Below are positions 16,116 to 24,894 of a stretch of DNA of 36,905 nt, piece by piece. The DNA comes from Pandoraea sp. ASV26 (GTDB lineage Bacteria > Pseudomonadota > Gammaproteobacteria > Burkholderiales > Burkholderiaceae), in NCBI RefSeq assembly GCF_016428915.1, contig NZ_JAELTP010000060.1, positions 1-36,905 on the forward strand, read 5' to 3'. Positions within the stretch are counted from its first letter, which is position 1. Every line of letters starts with the position of its first letter. Below the pieces are notes generated by a model. It did no database searches. It was not told where the DNA came from and worked only from the letters and a program-made list of their open reading frames with translations. The position numbers and the translations under genes are program-made.

Positions 16116-16137
16116 GGGCATATGGGGGATATGTCCC
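16116..16137 (+). other. Stem-loop in the sctO-sctP gap
   Basis: GGGCATAT (16116-16123) and ATATGTCCC (16129-16137) pair with one bulged base around a five-G loop. It lies just after the sctO stop with no T-run, so it may be an RNA-processing or stability element rather than a terminator. The rest of the 130-base gap shows nothing clear except an AGGA motif seven bases or so before the sctP start. Confidence 0.35.
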
Positions 16138-16221
16138 GTTGGGCCGCGCGACCTCGAGAAGACGGAACCTGTAAGTCGAACGAAATACCCTCACAACCTT
16201 CGCCATCACTAGGACTTCACG

Positions 16222-16668
16222 ATGACCACCATTCACCGAAGTGCCCTGTCCGCCGATGCTTTCATCAGCCTGTCGGACCGATCGGCATCGCATCAGCGTG
16301 ACACGACCACGAGCCCTGGCCGGCGATATGAAGACAATGGGGAGCAGGCGTTCACGCTGGCCTGCGAGACGGCCGCCCGCGTGACCGGTCCTGCCGACGT
16401 GCTGCGCTGGCTGCGGGTCTGGCACACCCGTCAGGACGCCAACTGGGACGGAAGCAGTTCACTGCGTGTCGTGGTGCACGGCGGCGCGCTCGATACGTTG
16501 ATTGTAGAGGCCCGGCGAGGGCGGCAGGGCGTCACGGTGAGCCTGCTGTGCGTGCGGCTCACGATGTACCGGCGCTTGCTGGCGCATCGCGGCCAGCTCT
16601 CACGCGCACTCACGTCGCGCCTCAAGCTGCCGGTGACGATCGAAGTCGAGGCGCGCTATGCGCCATGA
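16222..16668 (+). CDS. sctP: Short needle-length / substrate-specificity protein SctP (SsaP)
   Basis: A 148-residue protein between sctO and sctQ. The N-terminal 45 residues are polar and disordered-looking; the C-terminal part (about 80-148) has the alternating strands and final helix-strand (LTSRLKLPVTIEVEA) typical of the T3S4/FliK-C domain that contacts SctU and switches specificity. SsaP is also short (124 residues), whereas YscP-type rulers have several hundred. The protein is therefore too short to act as an extended ruler unless helical over most of its length. The gene has its own AGGA ribosome binding site and overlaps sctQ by 11 bases. The family call depends on order plus the C-terminal pattern. 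Confidence 0.72.
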   Translation: MTTIHRSALSADAFISLSDRSASHQRDTTTSPGRRYEDNGEQAFTLACETAARVTGPADVLRWLRVWHTRQDANWDGSSSLRVVVHGGALDTLIVEARRGRQGVTVSLLCVRLTMYRRLLAHRGQLSRALTSRLKLPVTIEVEARYAP

Positions 16669-17770
16669 GCCGGATGCCGGGCCGATGGCGATACCGGGCC
16701 CGCTGGACGACATTCTGACGGGCAGCGGTTGCCTGACGTTCGTCGAAGGCGATACGCAAGTGCACGTCGGCTGGCTTCGCGCGGGGGGCGATGGCCTTGT
16801 CGTGACCGCGCGCGTCGATGAGGGCGTGATCGGGCAGACGCGCTTCTGGTGCGACGCGCAGCAGTGGTGCGACTGGCTTACGCCGAGCCTGCCGGTGCCG
16901 TCGTGGGACGCCCTGCCGCCAGCATGGCACGCAAGCGCCGCGTCGCTCACGCTGGCAACGGGCAGCCTGAGTGGCGCACCGGGTGGCGCACCGGGTGCTG
17001 GTTCGAGTGGCGGCACGCCCAACGACGTCATGCCCGACACGTGGCTCGACAATGCCGACGCCGCTGGCTGGCCGAGCGCGACAACCCTCTCGCGCGAAGG
17101 TGTGGAGACGGCGTGGCGCGTCGGCTTCGTGATGCAGCGCGAAGGGCGTCAGTTGGCGTTGACCTATCTCGACGGCGCGACCTCCTGGTTGCGCGAGCGC
17201 TGCCAGCGGGCGACGCCTTGCGATGCCCCGCTGGACCCGGCGGGCTGGCCGGAGCGCCGCTGCGCGCTCGTGGCGGGATGGGTGGCGCTGCCGGCAGCGC
17301 AATGCGAGGAATTGCATGCGGGCGATGCCGTTCTGCTCGACGTGGCGGCGGACATCGAGCGTGGCGAGTACTGGCTGGTGGACGGCGATCACGCCATTGC
17401 CATGCGCGATGGACAGCCGTCCGATCATCCTGTCGTGCAGTTCGACAGCACGGACGCTGCCCGGTGGTACGCCGTCGTTGCCGAAAGGCGATTTCCCATT
17501 CCGCTGTTGATGGCCTGGCGCGCAGGCGTGCCGGCAGCCACCCATTCATCGAACGCTGCATGCGTGTTGCAGGCCGGACGCATCACGCTGCTGTGCGACC
17601 GCGCACCCAGAGCGGGCGGTCGTTTGCTGCGTTTTGAAGACGGACGGCTCGCGGTGCACATCGACGGAAACGACGCCGCACGGATCGGGCAGGGCATGCC
17701 GGGCAGCGACGATCCTTCCAACGACATTTCGGGTCGTGACCCGATGGGCGTGCATCCCGCGACAACCTAA
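16658..17770 (+). CDS. sctQ: T3SS sorting-platform (C-ring) protein SctQ (SsaQ)
   Basis: A 370-residue protein in the P-Q-R position. A first SpoA-like region lies at about 203-250 (LVAGWVALPAAQCEELHAGDAVLLDV) and a second at about 300-345 (QAGRITLL...EDGRLAVHIDGNDAARIG). The second ends in GQGMPGSDDPSNDISG and a short tail instead of the usual GEL..I...LGV.I strand, so the C-terminus is divergent or shortened. A Gly/Ala/Ser/Pro linker at about 103-120 is encoded partly by a 12-base tandem repeat. SctQ recruits chaperone-substrate complexes with SctK and SctL; many homologues also make a short internal-start form, for which I see no strong ribosome binding site here. Confidence 0.83.
   Translation: MRHEPDAGPMAIPGPLDDILTGSGCLTFVEGDTQVHVGWLRAGGDGLVVTARVDEGVIGQTRFWCDAQQWCDWLTPSLPVPSWDALPPAWHASAASLTLATGSLSGAPGGAPGAGSSGGTPNDVMPDTWLDNADAAGWPSATTLSREGVETAWRVGFVMQREGRQLALTYLDGATSWLRERCQRATPCDAPLDPAGWPERRCALVAGWVALPAAQCEELHAGDAVLLDVAADIERGEYWLVDGDHAIAMRDGQPSDHPVVQFDSTDAARWYAVVAERRFPIPLLMAWRAGVPAATHSSNAACVLQAGRITLLCDRAPRAGGRLLRFEDGRLAVHIDGNDAARIGQGMPGSDDPSNDISGRDPMGVHPATT
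16971..16994 (+). repeat. 12-bp tandem repeat in sctQ linker
   Basis: Two exact copies of GTGGCGCACCGG lie head to tail and encode Gly-Ala-Pro-Gly units in the flexible linker of SctQ. It is in frame, so copy-number change would alter linker length without breaking the gene. Confidence 0.8.
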
Positions 17771-17954
17771 CATCGCTCGTGCCTTTGCCGCGCCGCGCCG
17801 TCGACTGTCTGCGCGGCGCCTCACCGTCCATTCGTGCGGTGACCTCTTCCGGCTGATTTGCCCTGGGTGGTTCTGCGTCGTCCTGCGCCGTGCTGCGTTG
17901 GCGATGCCGAGCGACTTGCGTGTGCGGCAGTCAATGACGCTCATTGGAGTCTGT
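17771..17954 (+). other. 184-base gap between sctQ and sctR
   Basis: No gene is supported here. All three forward frames were read for a continuation of the SctQ C-terminal domain and none showed it. A GC-rich hairpin (GCGCCG...CGGCGC, about 17794-17819) lies in the first half. GGAG about seven bases before 17955 is the sctR ribosome binding site. In most T3SS loci these two genes are adjacent or overlapping. Confidence 0.5.
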
Positions 17955-18605
17955 ATGTCCCTGCTCGACCACCCGGTGCAGCTCATCGTGTTGCTGTCGC
18001 TGCTATCGATCATGCCGCTGCTGGTGGTGTTGGGGACTGCGTTTCTGAAGCTGGCTGTCGTATTCGCGTTGTTGCGCAATGCGCTGGGCACGCAGCAGAT
18101 TCCGCCGAACATCGCCATTTACGGGTTATCGCTCGTGCTCACGTGTTTCATCATGGCGCCGGTGGCCTTCGACATCGAGGCAAATCTCGAAACGCGTCCG
18201 GTGTCGTTCTCGTCCAAGAGTTTCGTGGCCGATGTCGATGCGAGCGTGCTCTCGCCCTATCGCGCCTTTCTCACGCACAACACGGACGCGAGGCAACGTG
18301 ACTTCTTCGCGGGTATCGCGAAGCAGACGTGGCCGCAAGCGCATCGGGACCGTCTGGGGCCCGATTCCCTGCTCGTGCTCATGCCGGCCTTCGCGCTGAG
18401 CCAACTGGCCGAGGCGTTCAAGATCGGCCTGTTGCTGTATCTGCCGTTCGTCGTGATCGATCTGGTGATCTCGAACATTCTTCTCGCGATGGGGATGATG
18501 ATGGTCTCGCCGATGACCATCGCCCTGCCGTTCAAGCTGCTCATCTTCGTGATGATGAACGGATGGGAGCAGTTGGTGCGGCAGTTGATGCTCTCGTACG
18601 CATGA
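17955..18605 (+). CDS. sctR: T3SS export-apparatus protein SctR (SsaR)
   Basis: A 216-residue FliP-family membrane protein. The start is ATG 17955 with GGAG just upstream; the longer open frame upstream is non-coding. Seen are the first helix with LLSLLSIMPLLVVLGTAF, the FLKLAVVFALLRNALGTQQ.PPN conserved segment, a soluble periplasmic loop in the middle, the helix LMPAFALSQLAEAFKIG, and the highly conserved LLAMGMMMVSPM.I.LPFKLL region near the end. SctR forms the core of the R5S4T1 gate complex. Confidence 0.97.
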   Translation: MSLLDHPVQLIVLLSLLSIMPLLVVLGTAFLKLAVVFALLRNALGTQQIPPNIAIYGLSLVLTCFIMAPVAFDIEANLETRPVSFSSKSFVADVDASVLSPYRAFLTHNTDARQRDFFAGIAKQTWPQAHRDRLGPDSLLVLMPAFALSQLAEAFKIGLLLYLPFVVIDLVISNILLAMGMMMVSPMTIALPFKLLIFVMMNGWEQLVRQLMLSYA

Positions 18606-18624
18606 CGGTTCAAGGAGCGCGCCA

Positions 18625-18891
18625 ATGAGTGAAGCCGTCGTGGTCAATCTGACGAGCGAGATGCTGTGGCTCACCTTGCTGTTGTCGCTGCCGACCGTGG
18701 TCGTGGCGTCGGTGGTTGGTGTGCTCGTCTCACTGGTGCAGGCGCTCACGCAGGTGCAGGACCAGACCGTGCAGTTCCTCATCAAGCTCATCGCCGTGTC
18801 GGTCACGCTCGCCGCCACCTATGCGTGGATGGGGCACGTGCTGCTCCACTACGCGGGTAACGCGTTCGAGCAGATCAGCCGGATGCGGTGA
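18625..18891 (+). CDS. sctS: T3SS export-apparatus protein SctS (SsaS)
   Basis: An 88-residue FliQ-family protein with two hydrophobic hairpin helices (about 12-38 and 48-72) and the conserved QALTQVQDQT turn between them. AAGGAG stands about eight bases before the ATG. Four copies join SctR and SctT in the export gate. The end overlaps the sctT GTG start, giving tight coupling. Confidence 0.96.
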   Translation: MSEAVVVNLTSEMLWLTLLLSLPTVVVASVVGVLVSLVQALTQVQDQTVQFLIKLIAVSVTLAATYAWMGHVLLHYAGNAFEQISRMR

Positions 18892-19739
18892 ACGGCATGG
18901 CGACTTCTCTCGTGCCGGGCCTGGACCCCGCCGTCGACACCTTGCTCTCGCCGTTGTGGGTCGACCTCTATGGCTGGCTGGTCGCGTGGGGTGTGGCGAT
19001 GCTGCGTCCCCTGGGCATGGCGATGCTGCTGCCGGTGCTGTCCGTGGGCATGCTCGGCGCGGGCATGTTGCGCAACGCGCTGGTACTCGCGCTGGCGCTG
19101 CCGGTCGTGTCGCTCGTGCACGCCACGCCGGAAATGCCGTCGCATTGGGGCGGGTGGGGCATGCTGATTTTGCGCGAGTTGTGCGTCGGCGGGCTGCTGG
19201 GGTTTGCTGCGGCGCTGCCGTTCTGGGCGGTCGACATGACGGGCTACGTGATCGACACGATGCGTGGCGCGTCCATGGCGAGCGTGCTCAATCCGCTGAT
19301 GGGGGCGCAGTCGTCGGTCTTCGGCGTTGCCCTCACGCAGATGCTCTGCGTGCTGTTCTTCATCACGCCGGCGGCGCACGCGTTGCTCACGGCGCTATAC
19401 GACTCCTACATCGCGTTGCCGGTCGGGCAACCGTGGCAATGGCATGACGACAGTGTGGCGTGGTTGCTCATGCTCTGGCAGGCGATGCAGGTCATGTGCG
19501 TGGCCGTTGCGCTGCCTGCGATGGTCGTGATGGTGCTCGTCGACATGTCGATGGGCATCGTCAATCGCGCGGCGCAACAGCTCAACGTGTTCTTCCTCGC
19601 CATGCCGGTAAAAAGTGCGATGGCGCTGCTGGTGACGGTGGCGAGTCTGCCATTCGCCGTTGCGGTGCCGCTCGCGGGCTGGTATCGCTTGCCCGATGTG
19701 TTTCGCGCATGGACGGCGCTGACGCTGCCCGCGTCCTGA
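18888..19739 (+). CDS. sctT: T3SS export-apparatus protein SctT (SsaT)
   Basis: A 283-residue FliR-family membrane protein with about seven hydrophobic helices and the conserved G.ID..RG.S......P..G segment (VIDTMRGASMASVLNPLMG). It can start at GTG 18888, overlapping the sctS stop as GTGA, or at ATG 18897 three codons later; the two cannot be separated by eye. SctT completes the gate with SctR and SctS. The sctU ATG follows the stop after seven bases. Confidence 0.95.
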   Translation: MNGMATSLVPGLDPAVDTLLSPLWVDLYGWLVAWGVAMLRPLGMAMLLPVLSVGMLGAGMLRNALVLALALPVVSLVHATPEMPSHWGGWGMLILRELCVGGLLGFAAALPFWAVDMTGYVIDTMRGASMASVLNPLMGAQSSVFGVALTQMLCVLFFITPAAHALLTALYDSYIALPVGQPWQWHDDSVAWLLMLWQAMQVMCVAVALPAMVVMVLVDMSMGIVNRAAQQLNVFFLAMPVKSAMALLVTVASLPFAVAVPLAGWYRLPDVFRAWTALTLPAS

Positions 19740-19746
19740 GGCTGGT

Positions 19747-20898
19747 ATGAGCGAGAAGAGTCAGCCGGCTACCCCCAAGAAAATCAAGGACGAGCGCGAG
19801 AAAGGGCGCGTCGCGAAGAGCGCCGACCTCGCCGTGTGCATGCAGCTCGGCGTGGTGCTCGCGTGGCTGACTTTCGAGGGGCCGGCGCTTTACCAGGCCA
19901 TGGAGGCCCTCGTCTCACGCATGCTGCTCGTGCTGCGTGATCCGGTTGACGACGCCGTGCGCGGCATGCTCGGCCCGTCGCTGCTGCTGCTCGTCCGCTT
20001 TGCCGGCGGCCTTGCCGTGCTGTTGATCGTGACGACGTGGCTCGCGATGGTGTTGCAGGTGGGCGTGCTCGTCGCGCCGGAGGTCATTCGTCCCAAGTAC
20101 GAACGCATCGATCCTGTGGCCAAGGCAAAACAGTTGTTTTCGATGCAGTCGCTCTTCGAGTTCGGCAAGTCGCTCGTCAAGGTCGGCGTGCTGGGCATGG
20201 TCTTCTTCTATCTCATCCGGCAATACACGCCCTCGCTCACGGCGCTGCCGCAATGTGGCCCGGCCTGCGGCATTGCGCTCACGGCCAAGCTGCTGTTCTG
20301 GCTGATGGCAGTGCTCGTCGTCGCCTATGTGGTGTTTGGCGGGCTGGACTTCGCTTATCAGAAATATCAGTTGCTCAAGCAATTGAGGATGTCTCACGAC
20401 GAGATCAAGCGCGAGTCGAAGGAGGTCGAGGGCAATCGGGACATCAAGAACAAACGGCGCGACATTCACCGGGAGACGATCGAGAGCGGCAGCCTGTCGG
20501 CCAACGTGAAGCGATCGACGGCCGTGGTGCGCAACCCGACGCACATCGCCATTTGCCTGCGCTACGTGCCCGGCGAGACGCCGGTGCCGCTCGTGATCGA
20601 GAAGGGCCGCAACGAGCGTGCCCGCACCATCGTCCGGCTCGCGCAGCGCGAAGGCGTGCCGGTGGTCGAGCATGTGCCCGTTGCGCGCCGTCTCATGAGC
20701 GACGTCGCGCTCGATGCGCCGATTCCCCCCGATCTGTTCGACGCCGTTGCCGCCATTCTGCGTCTGGCGCTCGACTTGCCGTACGAGGTGCAGGAGGTGC
20801 AGGAGTTGCACGACGCTGATGGGACGTCGTCGGACGACCCCGGCGGGCACGGCGTTACTGACGTGCCGACGCGTGCCGACGAAGGGAGGCAAGCATGA
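19747..20898 (+). CDS. sctU: T3SS autocleaved specificity switch SctU (SsaU)
   Basis: A 383-residue FlhB/YscU-family protein. It opens with the conserved SEKSQPATPKKIKDEREKG segment, has four transmembrane helices (about 28-200), a long basic helix (KRESKEVEGNRDIK), and the autocleavage site N263-P264-T265-H266 intact in VRNPTHIAI. Cleavage between Asn and Pro allows the change from early to later substrates. The C-terminus extends past the conserved EHVPVARRLM...LD.PIP..LF motif by a Glu/Asp-rich tail of about 40 residues, slightly longer than in SsaU. The stop overlaps the next gene by ATGA. Confidence 0.96.
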   Translation: MSEKSQPATPKKIKDEREKGRVAKSADLAVCMQLGVVLAWLTFEGPALYQAMEALVSRMLLVLRDPVDDAVRGMLGPSLLLLVRFAGGLAVLLIVTTWLAMVLQVGVLVAPEVIRPKYERIDPVAKAKQLFSMQSLFEFGKSLVKVGVLGMVFFYLIRQYTPSLTALPQCGPACGIALTAKLLFWLMAVLVVAYVVFGGLDFAYQKYQLLKQLRMSHDEIKRESKEVEGNRDIKNKRRDIHRETIESGSLSANVKRSTAVVRNPTHIAICLRYVPGETPVPLVIEKGRNERARTIVRLAQREGVPVVEHVPVARRLMSDVALDAPIPPDLFDAVAAILRLALDLPYEVQEVQELHDADGTSSDDPGGHGVTDVPTRADEGRQA

Positions 20899-21929
20899 CC
20901 ATGGTCCTGAGCCGGGTGAGACACCTGCGGGTGACTTGGCGCAAGTCATTGCGGCTTGCCGCGCTCGTGTTGGGCATGCCGGGCTTGTCGATGCCCGCGT
21001 TGGCGATGAACGGGGGCTTGCTTCCCTTTCACCCGCGCGTGGCCGACGCGCAGCTCCTGGTGCCCGAGCCGCGCGCTGTGACGAGTCCGCCGCCGCCTGT
21101 CGTGGACGCAAGCGTTGTTCCCGAAGTCCCTCGTGTCGCCGTCGCTGAAGCGCCCGCCGTCGCCCCCGAGCCTGAAGTTACCACCGCTGCGAGCGTCTCC
21201 GGCCCGGCGGCACCAGCGCCAGCGTCGGCCCCTGCCCTTGCTTCGGGGGGGCTGCCGTTCGACTCAGTGGTGCGACGCGCGGCAGAGGTGGCGTCGGTCG
21301 ACGCCGCACTGTTGCACGCCATTATCGACGTCGAGTCGGGATACGATCCGCAGGCGTTGTCCGGCAAGGGCGCGATCGGATTGATGCAGGTGCTGCCGCG
21401 CACCGGCGAGCGCTTCGGCGTTCGACGGCTCGAAGATCCTGCCGAAAACGTGCGTGCCGGGGCGTCCTACGTGCGCTGGCTGCTCTCTCGCTTCGATGGC
21501 GATCTGCCGCTGGTGCTGGCCGCCTACAACGCGGGAGAAGGCGCGGTGCTGCGCTACGGGCGTCAGATTCCGCCGTTTCCGGAGACGCAGAGCTATGTCC
21601 GCAAGGTGATGGCCGGATACTCGCGCCTGCGCGACACCGATGCGCCGGGAGTGCTCGCGCCATCGCGCAACGTCACGACGCCGGGCGGATCGGCGCCTCG
21701 TCAGGCCGTCAGGTCGATCGCGACAACCGTCCCAACCCTTGCGCAACCCCAGCCCGCCCCGAAGGCGGCACGTGCCGCTTCGCCGGCACAGGCGGCCAAG
21801 ACCGAGGAGGCGACGACAGCGGGTGCCTGGCGTTTGCTGCGCGGCTTGGGAACGTTGCTCACGCACAGCCCGTCGGCCGAGGCGGCCGGTGGCCGGGGGC
21901 GCGACCAGCCGGCGGTGCTCATGCCGTGA
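20895..21929 (+). CDS. Periplasmic lytic transglycosylase linked to the T3SS
   Basis: A 344-residue protein coupled to sctU by ATGA overlap. It has a signal peptide (residues 1-37, ending MPALA), a Pro/Ala/Val-rich linker (about 55-118), and an SLT family 1 catalytic domain at about 120-240 with catalytic E147 in VESGYD, then GAIGLMQVLP, and YNAGEGAV (211-218). A further 100 residues rich in Ala, Pro and Thr follow. The enzyme would cut peptidoglycan to let the basal body assemble, as IagB, IpgF and EtgA do in other systems. Those are about 150-170 residues, so this one is twice as long. It is the last gene of the locus; no terminator is evident after it. Confidence 0.88.
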   Translation: MTMVLSRVRHLRVTWRKSLRLAALVLGMPGLSMPALAMNGGLLPFHPRVADAQLLVPEPRAVTSPPPPVVDASVVPEVPRVAVAEAPAVAPEPEVTTAASVSGPAAPAPASAPALASGGLPFDSVVRRAAEVASVDAALLHAIIDVESGYDPQALSGKGAIGLMQVLPRTGERFGVRRLEDPAENVRAGASYVRWLLSRFDGDLPLVLAAYNAGEGAVLRYGRQIPPFPETQSYVRKVMAGYSRLRDTDAPGVLAPSRNVTTPGGSAPRQAVRSIATTVPTLAQPQPAPKAARAASPAQAAKTEEATTAGAWRLLRGLGTLLTHSPSAEAAGGRGRDQPAVLMP

Positions 21930-21984
21930 GCGTCGGTGCGGCCGGTCGTCAGGTCGTCAGCTTGGCGTCGACGGGGCCGCAGGC

Positions 21985-22596
21985 TTACGCCGTGGGGACG
22001 GTGTCGGCGACCGAGGCGCGGGTCGACATGCGCTCGAAGTGACGGGCAAGGTTCGGATGCGGGGTGCGCCAGTCGATCTCCGGGTACCGGAAGTCGAGAT
22101 AGCCGAGCGCGCAGGTAACGGCCACATCGGCCAGCGTGAGACGGTTGCTCGCGCACCACTGGCGTTCGTCGAGCCCGCGCGCCATCGCCCGCAGGCTTGC
22201 GTCGATCTTGCCGAGCTGGCGGGCGATGAGTGCCTGCGAGCGTGAGGCTTCGTCGTGGTACATCGTCTCGACGCGGATCTGCACGGCGGCGTCGGTCAGG
22301 CCGTCGGCGAGGGCTTCCCAGCAGCGCACCTCGGCGCGCTCACGGCCGGAAGGGGGAATGAGTTTGCCGACCGGCGAGAGCGTGTCGATGTACTCGCAGA
22401 TCACCCGCGAATCGAACACCGCCTCGCCATCTTCCATCACCAGGCACGGCACTTTGCCGATGGGGTTGGACTCCTGGATACGGGTGTCGTCGGCCCACAC
22501 ATTCTCGAGCTCGAACTTGTAATCGAGCTTCTTTTCAGCCAGCACAATGCGAACTTTGCGAACGTAGGGGCTGGCGAGGGCACCGATCAACTTCAT
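21985..22596 (-). CDS. Glutathione S-transferase family protein
   Basis: A 203-residue protein with the thioredoxin-fold N-terminal domain (LIGALASPYVRKVRIVLAEK; Ser9 is the likely thiol-activating residue), the cis-proline segment GKVPCL, and the glutathione-binding acidic-Ser pair D62-S63 before RVICEYI. The helical C-terminal domain has LTLADV. It resembles the YibF-type subgroup found next to purB in Burkholderiales. AAGGA lies six bases before the ATG at 22596. The gene converges with the secretion locus and diverges from purB. Confidence 0.9.
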   Translation of the reverse strand: MKLIGALASPYVRKVRIVLAEKKLDYKFELENVWADDTRIQESNPIGKVPCLVMEDGEAVFDSRVICEYIDTLSPVGKLIPPSGRERAEVRCWEALADGLTDAAVQIRVETMYHDEASRSQALIARQLGKIDASLRAMARGLDERQWCASNRLTLADVAVTCALGYLDFRYPEIDWRTPHPNLARHFERMSTRASVADTVPTA

Positions 22597-24133
<1,537 letters not shown>

Positions 24134-24164
24134 GCCTTACGCCACCGCTTCAGCGAAATCAACG

Positions 24165-24191
24165 AAACGGGCCGCAATTGCGGCCCGTTTT
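24165..24191 (+). terminator. Rho-independent terminator after purB
   Basis: An 11-bp perfect stem (AAACGGGCCGC at 24165-24175 with GCGGCCCGTTT at 24180-24190) closes an AATT loop and runs into TTTT. It lies 31 bases beyond the purB stop. Confidence 0.9.
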
Positions 24192-24325
24192 GCTTTGCTC
24201 CGAAATGAAAAACGACACGGGAAAGCGGCGACCCGGCGGCCAGGACTCAGGTCGCTGGGCGTGTCATACACGGCGCCGGGTTGCTGTGTATCATAGCCGC
24301 ATAATTCATAAGGAGAACCCCACAG

Positions 24326-24775
24326 ATGAAGCTCACTTTCGCAGTTGCAGCGCTCGCCGCCGCCGTGGTGCCGGCCCTCGCTCAAGCCCAGTTCGCCAAG
24401 CCCGACGACGCCGTGGAGTATCGTCAGTCGGCGCTCTTCCTGCTCGGTAATCACTTTGGCCGCATCGGTGCCGTGGTCAAGGGCGACGCCCCGTTCAACA
24501 AGGACGACGTCGCGAAGAACGCTGAACTCGTCGCGACCCTGTCGAAGCTGCCGTGGCCGGCGTTTGAAGGCGGCCAGACGACGGCCAAGAGCAAAGCCAA
24601 GCCGGAAGTCTTCTCCGACAAGGCGAAGTTCCAGCAAGCCGCCGAGAAGATGGAAACGGCCGTGGCCAAGCTCAACACCGTGGCCAAGGGCGGTGATCTC
24701 GCATCGATCAAGACCGCCTTCGGTGACGCCGCGCAGACTTGCAAGAGCTGCCACGACAACTTCCGCGCGAAGTAA
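24326..24775 (+). CDS. Cytochrome c' (class II c-type cytochrome)
   Basis: A 149-residue periplasmic protein. The signal peptide is residues 1-22 (MKLTFAVAAL... ALAQAQ). The haem-binding motif C139-K-S-C142-H143 lies near the C-terminus, the mark of four-helix-bundle cytochromes c'. These proteins bind NO and O2 and take part in nitrosative stress defence or electron transfer. AAGGAG stands about ten bases before the ATG. The gene faces a cytochrome b561 gene across a shared terminator; such b and c' genes occur near each other in many betaproteobacteria and may form a redox pair, which is inference here. Confidence 0.93.
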   Translation: MKLTFAVAALAAAVVPALAQAQFAKPDDAVEYRQSALFLLGNHFGRIGAVVKGDAPFNKDDVAKNAELVATLSKLPWPAFEGGQTTAKSKAKPEVFSDKAKFQQAAEKMETAVAKLNTVAKGGDLASIKTAFGDAAQTCKSCHDNFRAK

Positions 24776-24794
24776 GCGTCGTACGCATCCCGAT

Positions 24795-24829
24795 AAAAAA
24801 ACCGGTCGTGTTCAGCGACCGGTTTTTTT
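24795..24829. terminator. Bidirectional terminator between cytochrome c' and b561 genes
   Basis: AACCGGTCG (24800-24808) pairs with CGACCGGTT (24816-24824) around a 7-base loop. A-runs before and T-runs after allow it to act on both strands, fitting the convergent genes. Confidence 0.88.
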
Positions 24830-24894
24830 CCTTGGCGACGTTTGCAGCGGTGAAGACGTTTGCGGCCCTGCCGCTGCCTCCTGCCAGTCCCGCA

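Noticed and set aside
16971-16994. Repeat array such as CRISPR
   Set aside because: Only two 12-base copies without spacers, in frame inside sctQ; no other periodic repeats were seen.
17634-17954. N-terminal extension of sctR into the sctQ gene
   Set aside because: The extra residues have no FliP-family resemblance, and GGAG before ATG 17955 supports the short start.
1259-20898. Flagellar export system as an alternative reading
   Set aside because: The locus has a secretin, an SctJ lipoprotein, a needle protein and a YopN/TyeA-type gatekeeper, and no flagellin, hook or rod genes.
21947-21962. Tandem GGTCGTCA repeat after the transglycosylase gene
   Set aside because: Two 8-base copies only, no hairpin and no T-run, so neither a terminator nor an attachment site can be supported.
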